From Vicinamibacteria bacterium (GTDB taxonomy: Bacteria > Acidobacteriota > Vicinamibacteria > Vicinamibacterales > UBA8438): a DNA stretch of 45,628 nt. This document shows positions 30,242-38,106 of this stretch, piece by piece; the first letter of the stretch is position 1; every line of letters starts with the position of its first letter. The DNA is taken from positions 1-45,628 of the forward strand of contig JAJEEA010000125.1 in NCBI GenBank assembly GCA_022821235.1, in the 5' to 3' direction. The notes under the pieces are model-generated. The model saw only the letters and a list, made by a program, of their open reading frames with translations, was not told the origin of the DNA and made no database searches. A program made the position numbers and the translations under genes.

Positions 30242-30436
30242 GGCGTCTCGTCACCGTACCACGCGCGGTCCGCGATGACGCAGCGGATCGCCGGGACGGA
30301 GCAGCCGCGTCGCCGGCAACGGCTCGATGGCCGTCAGCGGATCGACCGCCGGAACGCATGGCGGGCCGGCTCGGCGCGATTGTCCTTGCGCATCTCGCGC
30401 CGCCGGTCCTTCAGCCGCCTGGCGCCGCCGGCCCCT

Positions 30437-30907
30437 TCAGGCGCCGCGAAACGCCGCTTCCATCGCGGCGACATCCAGCTTCCGCATCTGCAACATTGCC
30501 GCTTGCGCCCGCCCGGCCGCTTCCCTGTCATCATCGCTCAGGAGACGAACGACCGCCCGGGGCACGATCTGCCAGGACACCCCGAAGCGGTCGACGAGCC
30601 ATCCGCACCGGCTCTCCCGGCCGCCATCGGCCGTCAGCGCCGCCCACAACCGGTCGGTCGTCTCCTGGTCCTCGGTCGACACCGAGATGGAGGCCGCGGG
30701 CGTGTGGGTGTACTGCGGGCCGCCGTTGAGAACCATGTACGGCGCGCCGGCCAGAGAGAACTCGACGATGAGGGCGGGGCCGTCGGGCGCCGGGCGATGG
30801 ACGCCTTCGATCGCGCTGCCCGGCAGCAGGGAGACGTAGAACCGCGCCGCTTCCTCGCCCTGCCCGTCGAACCACAGGCACGTGCGAACGCTCGTCGTGG
30901 ACTTCAT
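30437..30907 (-). CDS. VOC-family protein (PhnB/3-dmu-9_3-mt type)
   Basis: 156 residues of the vicinal-oxygen-chelate fold, PhnB-like branch: TCLWFDGQGEEAARFYVSLL, GAPYMVLNGGPQYTHTPAAS, DRLWAALTADGG and CGWLVDRFGVSWQIVP. This branch is often mis-annotated as a ubiquinone methyltransferase; no methyltransferase motif is present. The ATG at 30907 has AGAGAGG upstream; an in-frame ATG 33 bp further up is less likely. It stands alone. Substrate unknown. Confidence 0.88.
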   Translation of the reverse strand: MKSTTSVRTCLWFDGQGEEAARFYVSLLPGSAIEGVHRPAPDGPALIVEFSLAGAPYMVLNGGPQYTHTPAASISVSTEDQETTDRLWAALTADGGRESRCGWLVDRFGVSWQIVPRAVVRLLSDDDREAAGRAQAAMLQMRKLDVAAMEAAFRGA

Positions 30908-31169
30908 CGAGACCTCTCTTGCCGGCAGCCGAGCCGACATGTTGGACGACAGCGCGCACAGTCTACTCGTGCTTCGTCGTCAGCCGGGTGGTGAGCGCCA
31001 TCTTCGGGGCGCACACGAGCGAGGTGGCGTGGCTGCTTTCCGCACGCGAGGGATGAACCCGCCCGGGTGGTCATCTCTCCGTGCGAAGCGGATCTCGCGC
31101 TCTCGGGGCGGGCTTGCTGCTTTGCGTCACGGGGGGTCCGCAAGACGCGATGCGACGCGGCCAGCCCGG
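30908..31169. other. Gene-free stretch before the XRE gene
   Basis: I see no supported gene or repeat. Short frames on both strands have no family features. The GC level drops slightly toward the promoter candidate at 31170. Confidence 0.45.
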
Positions 31170-31198
31170 TTGACAGACGTTTAGCTACATGTAAACAT
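31170..31198 (+). promoter_or_regulatory. Candidate promoter/operator of the XRE-type gene
   Basis: A perfect TTGACA (31170-31175) is followed 16-17 nt later by a weak -10 (TAAACA at 31192). Between them lie GTTTA (31179-31183) and TAAAC (31192-31196) arms and the 8-bp palindrome TACATGTA (31186-31193). Transcription would begin near 31204, three bases before the ATG at 31207, giving an almost leaderless message. XRE regulators often bind such sites in their own promoters. Confidence 0.45.
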
Positions 31199-31206
31199 CG
31201 CGGCCG

Positions 31207-31572
31207 ATGGCGGTCGATGCGCGCTCCGGGCGCCGCGGTGAGGCGTACCAACGGTTGCTGGGTCAGGAACGGTTGATTCTGGACGTCACGGAGACGCTGG
31301 CGGGGGCACTAGAGGACAGTGGCGTGACGAGAGCGGAACTGGCGCGGCGCCTGGGTCGCACGCCGGGCTTCGTGACCCAGGTGCTCGGTGGCGGCAGAAA
31401 CCTGACGCTCAGGACCATTGCGGACATCGCCGGGGCATTGTCGCTCGAGCCGTCGTTCTCCCTGGCTGACGCAACAGCATCTGACCGCCATCCGCGGCCA
31501 CCTCGCCGGCCCGCTCGACGAGATGATGCCGCAGAAGCTGACGGTGCACGAGACGCTGGCCTTCCTCATTGA
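31207..31572 (+). CDS. XRE-family helix-turn-helix protein, antitoxin-like
   Basis: 121 residues. AYQRLLGQERLILDVTETLA followed by GVTRAELARRLGRTPGFVTQVLGGGRNLTL is a Cro/XRE helix-turn-helix of the sort found in HigA-like antitoxins and stand-alone repressors. The end (DRHPRPPRRPARRDDAAEAD) is low-complexity and suggests a lost native 3' end. No toxin is recognisable next to it. It could be an orphan antitoxin. The gene is preceded by a palindrome-rich promoter candidate. It overlaps nothing but is convergent with the Phd/YefM relic 35 bp away. Confidence 0.72.
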   Translation: MAVDARSGRRGEAYQRLLGQERLILDVTETLAGALEDSGVTRAELARRLGRTPGFVTQVLGGGRNLTLRTIADIAGALSLEPSFSLADATASDRHPRPPRRPARRDDAAEADGARDAGLPH

Positions 31573-31606
31573 GCGAGCAGGGTCAAGAGACGACGACCAC
31601 AACTCC

Positions 31607-31850
31607 TCATTCGTCCTCGACGTCCCACGGAACGAGATCGCTGCTCGGCGCGGCGAGGTCACCCGTGATGCGCGTGCGATCGGACATCGAGCCGAGCCAG
31701 CCCGCCGGTCGCTCGGTCGGGCCGGGCGGCACGATGTCGGCGATGGGCTCCCCGCGACGGGTGATGCGGACCCGTCCGACCCGTGGTGCGCACGGTCCGC
31801 AAGACGGCGAGGCAGGTCGCGCGGAACCTCGAGATCCCTATCGTCTCCAT
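31607..31850 (-). pseudogene. Phd/YefM-family antitoxin gene, one-base frameshift
   Basis: ATG 31850 reads METIGISRFRATCLAVLRTV then RTTGR. The adjacent frame continues VRITRRGEPIADIVPPGPTE, RPAGWLGSMSDRTRITGDLA and ends PSSDLVPWDVEDE with a stop at 31607. Joined, this is a full ~81-residue Phd/YefM antitoxin including the conserved RRGEPIADIVP. The total length is 81 codons plus one base, so a one-base insertion near the CGGACGGG run (about 31775) broke it. No PIN or RelE toxin follows on that strand. Confidence 0.78.
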
Positions 31851-31955
31851 CAGTTCACCAATCCGGGGATGCCCATGAGTCGCCGATCCGGCCAGCCGCC
31901 GCCGGATCGATCGGCTCCTGATCCGCGTGCACAACATCTAGCGGTTCACGGCCGC

Positions 31956-31983
31956 TTGACTACCACACGATGTGTGCTAGGCT
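31956..31983 (+). promoter_or_regulatory. Promoter of the Ssp island with palindrome in the spacer
   Basis: TTGACT (31956-31961), a 16-nt spacer and TAGGCT (31978-31983) preceded by TGC, an extended -10. The spacer holds CACACGATGTGTG (31964-31976), 5-bp arms around 3 nt, where a bound repressor would exclude polymerase. The expected start (about 31990) is only a few bases before ATG 31994, so the message would be nearly leaderless. The likely ligand is the HTH protein encoded first. Motifs are visible; regulation is inferred. Confidence 0.55.
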
Positions 31984-31993
31984 GTGCGTGGTT

Positions 31994-32245
31994 ATGGTCG
32001 TTGATGCCCATTCTGGCCCATCCCCGCCCGCTGGTGCCCGCAAACCGCGGGCGCGAACGAGTGATATTCTGCCACTCGCCGAGGTCGCGGAGTACCTGCA
32101 AATCTCGATGAAGACCGCGTACAGAATGGCCCGGTCCGGCGATCTTCCCGCGTTCAAGGCGGGAAAACAATGGCGCGTTGCGCGGGCCGAACTTGGCGCG
32201 TGGGTTGCAAGACGTTCTGCGGAGAGCAGGGAGCAGACGAAGTGA
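31994..32245 (+). CDS. Excisionase/MerR-like helix-turn-helix protein, first gene of the Ssp operon
   Basis: 83 residues. A disordered basic N-terminus (PPAGARKPRARTS) precedes a HTH_17 domain at about 27-74: ILPLAEVAEYLQISMKTAYR then MARSGDLPAFKAGKQWRVAR. This is the winged-helix fold of phage excisionases and small repressors. Its stop overlaps the start of sspB by 4 nt (GTGA), so it is a fixed part of the operon. It may autoregulate the island through the palindrome at 31964-31976, or be a recombination directionality factor kept from a mobile element; no integrase is in the window. An upstream in-frame ATG at 31970 lies inside the promoter and is unlikely. Confidence 0.82.
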   Translation: MVVDAHSGPSPPAGARKPRARTSDILPLAEVAEYLQISMKTAYRMARSGDLPAFKAGKQWRVARAELGAWVARRSAESREQTK

Positions 32246-33165
32246 CCGGCCGTGTGTCGTTCTCGGGCCACGAGACCTTTCCGTTCCGGTACCCGTGGCT
32301 GAAGAAGGCGGTGGACGCCGCCGACGCGGACCCGCACGCGTTCGAGGCCGAGGACGCCATGGTGAAGCTCGGGGTCGGCAAGAACATGGTGTCGTCGATC
32401 CGCCACTGGGGCCTGGTGACCGGTATGCTGGAGGAAGCACCGCGGCAACGCGGAAGCCGCAAGCGGCCGCTGAAGCCGAGCGAGCTGGGCAGATCGCTGC
32501 TCCTCGACCGGGGCTGGGACCCGTTCCTGGAGGATCCGGGCACGCTGTGGCTGCTTCATTGGCAGCTCGTCAGCCGTCCGGAGCGGGCCACGACGTGGTG
32601 GTGGGTGTTCAACCGATACCCCGGCACGATCTTCACGCGGGCCGACGTCCAGGAGGCGCTGGAGACGCTCGGCGCTCAGAGCGGGTGGACGCGGTTCACC
32701 AGCGCGTCGCTGAAGCGGGACATCGACGTGTTCGTCCGCACCTACGCACCGGTGCGGCGCCGCAACGTCCTGCTCGAGGACACGCTCGACTGCCCGCTCG
32801 TCGAGCTGGGCGTTATCCGCCCGACGAGCCGGCAACAGGCGCTCGTGCTCGTGCGGAGCGACCACGAGTCGCTGCCCGACGAAGTCTTCGCCTACGCGTT
32901 GGCGGAGTACCTGCGGCGGCAGCCGACGCGGGGACAGACCGTCACGCTGGAAGAGCTGTCGTTCGGCGACGGCGCGCCGGGGCGCGCGTTCTGCCTCGAC
33001 GAGCCCGGGCTGCTCGGCCGGCTCGACCGCATCGAGGCCCTGACGGACGGGGGCATCGTGTTCGACGAGACGGCCGGCCTGAAGCAGATCTACGTGCACA
33101 GCGCGCCCGAGCCGACGGCGTTGCTGCGCGGTTACTACGATTCGTGGTCGGCCGGGAACGCGTGA
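32242..33165 (+). CDS. sspB: DUF4007 protein, SspB-like component of DNA phosphorothioation
   Basis: 307 residues from GTG 32242, overlapping the HTH stop. The start VSFSGHETFPFRYPWLKKAV is the DUF4007 signature, and MVKLGVGKNMVSSIRHWGL, WLLHWQLVSRPERATTWWWV and FNRYP fit the family. In the published SspABCD system SspB is the DUF4007 protein with DNA-nicking activity, needed for single-strand phosphorothioation at a short motif. I rely on recall for that. No classical nuclease motif is obvious by eye. The next gene starts 2 bp after its stop. Gene order (B, then a large ATPase, then an ATP pyrophosphatase) is that of sspBCD. Confidence 0.87.
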   Translation: MTGRVSFSGHETFPFRYPWLKKAVDAADADPHAFEAEDAMVKLGVGKNMVSSIRHWGLVTGMLEEAPRQRGSRKRPLKPSELGRSLLLDRGWDPFLEDPGTLWLLHWQLVSRPERATTWWWVFNRYPGTIFTRADVQEALETLGAQSGWTRFTSASLKRDIDVFVRTYAPVRRRNVLLEDTLDCPLVELGVIRPTSRQQALVLVRSDHESLPDEVFAYALAEYLRRQPTRGQTVTLEELSFGDGAPGRAFCLDEPGLLGRLDRIEALTDGGIVFDETAGLKQIYVHSAPEPTALLRGYYDSWSAGNA

Positions 33166-33167
33166 CG

Positions 33168-36100
33168 ATGGACGCCACTCGGGAATCGGCCAGTCTCGCG
33201 AGCCTCGTCGAGGTCGAGCGCCGCTTTCGGCGCTCGGTCAACCTCGACCGCGACGCGGGTTCCACCGATGCCCTCGGCGGCTACGTCGTCACGCCGGCGG
33301 TGCACCGCGCGCTGTCGCAGATCACCGACGGGCTCGACGACGAGGCCGGCGACCGGGCGTGGAGCCTGGTGGGCCCCTACGGGTCGGGCAAGAGCGCATT
33401 CGCCGTCTTCCTGGCCGACCTGCTGTCGGGAAGCGGGTCTCCGGAGGGGGACGCGGCCAGGAGCCTGCTCGGCGGGTCGGACGAGATCGCGGCGCCGCGA
33501 CAGCCGCTCTTCCCCGCGCTGCTGACGGCGGAACGCGCTCCCCTCGACACGCTGCTGCTCAGGTCGCTGTGCTCGACGGTCGAGGCCATCTGGGCCGACC
33601 AGCGGGGTGCGAAGCCGCGGGTGCTGAAGACCATCAGGCGGCTGCTGAACGGGTCGGCCCCGGCGCTCTCGCGGTGCGCCACGTCGGACGTCGTCGGGTG
33701 CTTCGAGGAAGCGGTCGAGACGATAGGCGACAAGAAGGGCGCGGGCCTGCTGCTCATCGTCGACGAGGCCGGCAAGGCGCTGGAGTTTGCGGCGCAGCAA
33801 CCGACCCGCGGCGACGTCTACCTGCTGCAGGCCTTGGCCGAGGCCGCGGCGCGCAGCAATGGCGCCCCGTTCGTGATCCTGACCGTCCTGCATCAGTCGT
33901 TCGACCGCTACGCACACCAGTTGGGGCCGTCGGACCGGAACGAGTGGGCCAAGGTGCAGGGCCGCTTCGGAGAGCTCGCGTTTCGCGAGGGCGGCGACCA
34001 GATCATCCGACTGACGGCGGCGGCGATTCGCCGCATCGGCGAACCCCGCGAGGCCGCCGGCTGGACCCGACTCGTGTCGGCCACCGCGGCCTGGGTCGCC
34101 GCGGGCACCGGCTGGGACGAATCGCAACTCGCCGGCTACCTGAACGGGTGCTGGCCGCTCCATCCGGTCGCCACGGCCCTGCTCGGCCCGCTGTTCCGCG
34201 GCCGGCTGGCCCAGAACGAGCGGTCGCTGTTCGCGTTCCTGTCGGCCGGCGAGCCGCTCAGCTTCCGCGACTTCCTGCGGACGAACGGTCCGGACCGCCT
34301 GTACACGGTCGACCGCCTCTACGACTACGCGACGGGCATGCTCGGCGACCGCGTCCTCGGCCGGGACGGCCGGCAGTGGGCGGAGATCGACACCGCGATC
34401 AGGCGGCTACCCCCGGAGGCAAACGCGGTCGACGAGCAGGTGCTGAAGACGGTCGGCCTGCTGGGGATGCTCGGCGACCAGGTCGGCCTGCGCGCGTCCG
34501 CCGACATCGTCGCCGCGTGCGTCGGCGAGGGCAAAGCGGCGGAAGGCGCGCTCGCACGCCTCAAGCAGCAGTCGGCGCTCGTGTTCCGCCAGTTCCGCGA
34601 TGCGTTCCAGATCTGGGAAGGCAGCGACCTCGATCTCGACGATCTGGTGGTCCGGGCCGAGAGCCAACTGCCGAACGACTTCTCAGTGGCGGAAGTGCTG
34701 CAGCGTCAGGCGCCGCGGACGCCGCTGGTCGCGCGCCGGCACCTGTTCCAGACCGGCACCCTGCGGTTCTTCGACGTGCGGTTCGTCGACGCTTCGCGCC
34801 TGAGGCCGGGCGAGGAAGCGAACCTGAGCGGCGAGGGCGACGGCGTCGTGATCCTCGCGTTGCCGCGGACCGAGCGCGAGGCGAACGACCTCGGACGGCA
34901 GCAGGGCATCGCGGGACTGGCCATCGATCGGCTCGGCGCGGGCAAGCCGGTGGTGCTTGTGGTGCCCGTGGCGTCGGCGCGCCTGACCCAGCTCACCCGT
35001 GAGCTGGCCGCCGCGCAACTCGTCCAGACGACGACGCCTGACCTGCAGTCCGACCCGGCGGCGAGGACCGAGCTGAGCAGCCGCATCGACGAGCTTCAGC
35101 GGCAGATCGCGGCCGAGGTCGAGCGGGTGTTCGACCCGCGGCAGAGCGGTTGGTTCACCGGCGGCGAGCGGTTGACCGTGACGTCGTGGCGCGACGCGTC
35201 GAGAGCGCTGTCGAGCCTGTGCGACGCGCACTACGACGGTGCGCCTCGCATTAGGAACGAGCTGCTGAACCGTCGGGCCCTCTCGACATCGGCGGCCAAG
35301 GCCCGCCGGAATCTGCTGGAGGCGATGATCCTGCGCGGCGACGTCGCCCAATTGGGTTTCGAGGGTCATCCGCCCGAGGTCAGCATGTATCGCTCCGTGC
35401 TCGAGGCGCACGGGCTGCACCGCCGTCGCGCCGGAGCGTGGGCATTCAGGGCGCCAAGACCAGCGCTGAAGCCGCTGTGGAACGCGATCGACAGCTTCCT
35501 CCACGACACGGAGGCCGGACGACGCCCGTTAGCCGAGCTGTACGACCGGCTTCGGCGCCCACCGTTCGGGATCAAGGACGGTCCGCTGCCGGTCATCGTG
35601 GTTGCCGCGCTACTCGCGCGCGACGATGATATCGCCGTCTACGAGCGCGGATCCTTCATGCCAGCCTGGACGCCGTCACACGCCGAGCGCTTGCTGCGGT
35701 CGCCTGACGGGTTCGAGGTACGCTGGTGCCGCATCGACGGTCAGCGCCAAGCGGTATTCGCCCTCCTTACCGAAACGTTGCGGCTTTCGACGGGGCGCAA
35801 ACCGGCGCTCCTCGACGTGGTACGAGGGCTCGTGCGGTTCGTTGCGAGCTTGACCCCCTACGCCCGCAGGACCCTGAGAGTCTCAGAGCGGGCTCGGAGC
35901 ATCCGCGAAGCCCTGGTCCGCGCTCGAGAGCCGGCACAACTCGTTTTCGACGAACTGCCGACCGCTTGCGGGTGTCCGCCGTTCGGCCCGAACCGAGCAG
36001 AAGCCCCGCAGCGCGTTGACGAGTTCATAGGGCTTCTCCAGACGGGACTCCGCGAGCTCCAGAACGCCTACCCCGCGCTGATCGAGCGGGCCTGCGCGGT

Positions 36101-36653
36101 GTTGGCCGACCACCTGAGTCTGCCGAAGACGCCGGCCGATCTAGCCGCAGAGCTCCGGAGTCGGGCTCGCCACCTCCAAGACGTCGCCGTCGAGCCGATG
36201 CTCAAGAGCTTCGTGTTGCGGGCCTCCGACGAGGCGCTCGCGCCCAACGATCTGATAACCTCCCTGCTGACACAGCTCGCGAGCAAGCCGCCCCACGAGT
36301 GGGCCGACGCCGATGAGGACCACTTCCAGGTGCGAGCCGCGCATGTGGCCCGAGCGTTCCGTAGCGCCGAGTCCCTCGTGGTCGCCGACGACGGACCACA
36401 CGGCGGGCGGGGTCTGCTCCGACTAGCAGTCGCGCGGCGTGGCCATCCCGAACGTGACCGCGTGCTTCCGTTGCGGTCCGCCGATGAGACCCGGATCGCC
36501 GCGCTCCGCGACCGGATCCTGGATACCGTGAGGGCGAACGGCTCCAAAACCACCGCCATCGACCGCGACCAAGCTCTCGCCGCGCTGGCCCTCGCCGCAG
36601 AATCGCTGATCGGCGCTTCGGAGCCGCGCCAGGCGGGGAAGGACGGCCAGTGA
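33168..36653 (+). CDS. sspC: Large P-loop ATPase, SspC-like
   Basis: 1161 residues. Walker A is GPYGSGKSAF (Lys75) and Walker B is LLLIVDEAGKALEF (Asp199, Glu200). A sensor-like segment FVILTVLHQSFDRYA follows. The rest is a long helical protein without another domain I recognise; a basic, Arg-rich C-terminal region extends from about residue 700. In SspABCD, SspC is the ATPase that works with SspB and SspD. Size and P-loop style also resemble the large BREX ATPases, but the neighbours point to Ssp. GTG 33162 would overlap the sspB stop (GTGA) and is an equally good start. The stop overlaps sspD by 4 nt. Confidence 0.85.
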   Translation: MDATRESASLASLVEVERRFRRSVNLDRDAGSTDALGGYVVTPAVHRALSQITDGLDDEAGDRAWSLVGPYGSGKSAFAVFLADLLSGSGSPEGDAARSLLGGSDEIAAPRQPLFPALLTAERAPLDTLLLRSLCSTVEAIWADQRGAKPRVLKTIRRLLNGSAPALSRCATSDVVGCFEEAVETIGDKKGAGLLLIVDEAGKALEFAAQQPTRGDVYLLQALAEAAARSNGAPFVILTVLHQSFDRYAHQLGPSDRNEWAKVQGRFGELAFREGGDQIIRLTAAAIRRIGEPREAAGWTRLVSATAAWVAAGTGWDESQLAGYLNGCWPLHPVATALLGPLFRGRLAQNERSLFAFLSAGEPLSFRDFLRTNGPDRLYTVDRLYDYATGMLGDRVLGRDGRQWAEIDTAIRRLPPEANAVDEQVLKTVGLLGMLGDQVGLRASADIVAACVGEGKAAEGALARLKQQSALVFRQFRDAFQIWEGSDLDLDDLVVRAESQLPNDFSVAEVLQRQAPRTPLVARRHLFQTGTLRFFDVRFVDASRLRPGEEANLSGEGDGVVILALPRTEREANDLGRQQGIAGLAIDRLGAGKPVVLVVPVASARLTQLTRELAAAQLVQTTTPDLQSDPAARTELSSRIDELQRQIAAEVERVFDPRQSGWFTGGERLTVTSWRDASRALSSLCDAHYDGAPRIRNELLNRRALSTSAAKARRNLLEAMILRGDVAQLGFEGHPPEVSMYRSVLEAHGLHRRRAGAWAFRAPRPALKPLWNAIDSFLHDTEAGRRPLAELYDRLRRPPFGIKDGPLPVIVVAALLARDDDIAVYERGSFMPAWTPSHAERLLRSPDGFEVRWCRIDGQRQAVFALLTETLRLSTGRKPALLDVVRGLVRFVASLTPYARRTLRVSERARSIREALVRAREPAQLVFDELPTACGCPPFGPNRAEAPQRVDEFIGLLQTGLRELQNAYPALIERACAVLADHLSLPKTPADLAAELRSRARHLQDVAVEPMLKSFVLRASDEALAPNDLITSLLTQLASKPPHEWADADEDHFQVRAAHVARAFRSAESLVVADDGPHGGRGLLRLAVARRGHPERDRVLPLRSADETRIAALRDRILDTVRANGSKTTAIDRDQALAALALAAESLIGASEPRQAGKDGQ

Positions 36654-37456
36654 GCGACCGCGTACGCCACATCCTGAGCATGTCCGGCGGGAAGGACAGC
36701 ACCGCGCTCGCCGTGTACATGCGCGACCGCCAGCCCGCCATGGAGTACGTCTTCTGCGACACCAAGAAGGAGCTCCAGGAGACCTACGACTACCTCGACA
36801 AAGTCGAGGCGTATCTCGGCAAGCGGATCATCCGCCTGAACGACGAGCGCGGCTTCGACCACTGGCTGGAAATCTACGGGCACTACCTACCGTCCCCGCA
36901 GATGCGGTGGTGCACCCGGCAGCTCAAGATCCGCCCGTTCGAGCGATTCGTCGGCGAGGACCGGGTGATCAGCTACATCGGCATCCGGGGCGACGAGCGC
37001 CGGGATGGCTACATTTCGTCGAAACCGAACATCACGCCGCGCTATCCGTTCAAGGAGGACGGCATCACCGAGCGCGACGTGTACCGGCTTCTGGACGAGT
37101 CCGGCCTCGGGGTGCCCGACTACTACCAGTGGCGCACCCGCTCCGGGTGCTACTTCTGCTTCTTCCAGCGCAAAGCTGAGTGGTTGGGGCTCAAGGACAA
37201 CCATCCGCAGCTTTTTCAGGACGCCAAGGCCTACGAGAAGACCGATCCCGAGACCGGCCGCCGCTTCACTTGGTCCCAGAACGAGGGTCTCGACGAGCTC
37301 GCGAGCCCGGAACGCGCCGACGAGATCCGCCGCCGACACCTCAAGGTCGTCGAAGCCACGAAGGCCTCAAGACCCAACCAGCCCCTCATCGAAGTCCTCA
37401 CCGATGCCCTCAACCAACAGGACGACGAGGAGGGCTGCCTGATCTGCCACCTGTGA
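36650..37456 (+). CDS. sspD: PAPS-reductase/DndC-like ATP pyrophosphatase, SspD-like
   Basis: 268 residues from GTG 36650, overlapping sspC. The PP-loop is SMSGGKDSTALAVYM (residues 10-24). RWCTRQLKIRPFERF and YIGIRGDERRD are shared with DndC and PAPS reductases. Cysteine pairs GCYFCFF (Cys167, Cys170) and GCLICHL (Cys263, Cys266) are placed to hold an iron-sulfur cluster, as in DndC. By family knowledge it activates the DNA backbone phosphate with ATP and inserts sulfur delivered by a cysteine desulfurase. No such desulfurase (SspA/DndA) is in the window, so a housekeeping IscS-type enzyme would be needed. Confidence 0.92.
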   Translation: MSDRVRHILSMSGGKDSTALAVYMRDRQPAMEYVFCDTKKELQETYDYLDKVEAYLGKRIIRLNDERGFDHWLEIYGHYLPSPQMRWCTRQLKIRPFERFVGEDRVISYIGIRGDERRDGYISSKPNITPRYPFKEDGITERDVYRLLDESGLGVPDYYQWRTRSGCYFCFFQRKAEWLGLKDNHPQLFQDAKAYEKTDPETGRRFTWSQNEGLDELASPERADEIRRRHLKVVEATKASRPNQPLIEVLTDALNQQDDEEGCLICHL

Positions 37457-37476
37457 GAATCCAGGCGCAAGGAACT

Positions 37477-38091
37477 ATGCCGGCCGATTGGCACGTCGTT
37501 TCCGGAGGAGAACTGTTGGATGCCTACGAACACGAGGGTTCACTCAAGGACTTTCTTCCAAAGGCGCCCGCCATTTATCTCTGGCGTCGCGCCCTCCGTG
37601 CTCCCCCCGAGGCACTTCTCAGCCATGACCAATTTGCCGCCTGGCTCGACGCGACAATGAGAATCCCACTGGCCGAGATCCGCGACAAACGACTTTCTCA
37701 CTTCGCCGTCATCGATCGTCTCACGCTACGTAGCGACGGGTTTACAGCGACCAAGAATCGGCACTTCAACGAGTTGATGAACACCAAGACCAAACGCCGC
37801 TGGCTGGCGCGGTACGTTGAACAACTGGAAGCATTCCTTCCACCGGTGTATTGTGGCGAAACCCACGACCTAGAGTACCGCACCAGGCGGCACCTTGCCG
37901 GTAGCACTGGATTCGGCCACCGGATCCTTGAACGCGACATCGACTTCTCGTGGACCGACCTGAACCTCAGCTACTATGGCTTGGATCGACTTCAACCACC
38001 GACAGCGACGAGAGCGACCGAGATCAGGCAACTACTCGAACTCGTGACCACCGCCCTCTCCGTAGCCGGCTACGTTTCGAGACGTGGATAG
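37477..38091 (+). CDS. GIY-YIG-like protein in the SspF position
   Basis: 204 residues. PAIYLWRRA (31-39) and PVYCGETHDLEYRTRRHLAG (123-142) resemble the GIY and YIG strands and the conserved Arg helix of GIY-YIG nucleases, with an ~85-residue helical insertion between them. Glu182 or Glu188 could be the metal ligand. This reading is by eye and moderate. GTG 37453 would overlap the sspD stop (GTGA) and is a possible start; ATG 37477 follows AAGGA. As the first of three genes after sspBCD it may correspond to SspF of SspFGH, which damages unmodified DNA. From here to 41.57 kb the base composition is visibly more AT-rich than the flanks. Confidence 0.6.
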   Translation: MPADWHVVSGGELLDAYEHEGSLKDFLPKAPAIYLWRRALRAPPEALLSHDQFAAWLDATMRIPLAEIRDKRLSHFAVIDRLTLRSDGFTATKNRHFNELMNTKTKRRWLARYVEQLEAFLPPVYCGETHDLEYRTRRHLAGSTGFGHRILERDIDFSWTDLNLSYYGLDRLQPPTATRATEIRQLLELVTTALSVAGYVSRRG

Positions 38092-38106
38092 CACCTGAGA
38101 CAAGCA

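Noticed and set aside
30437..30907. Ubiquinone methyltransferase
   Set aside because: The sequence is a VOC/PhnB-like fold without any SAM-binding motif; the methyltransferase name is a common mislabel.
33168..36653. BREX-type ATPase (BrxC/PglY) as the identity of the large ATPase
   Set aside because: The P-loop and size are similar, but no methylase, phosphatase or Lon-like BREX gene is present, while DUF4007 and the DndC-like protein flank it.
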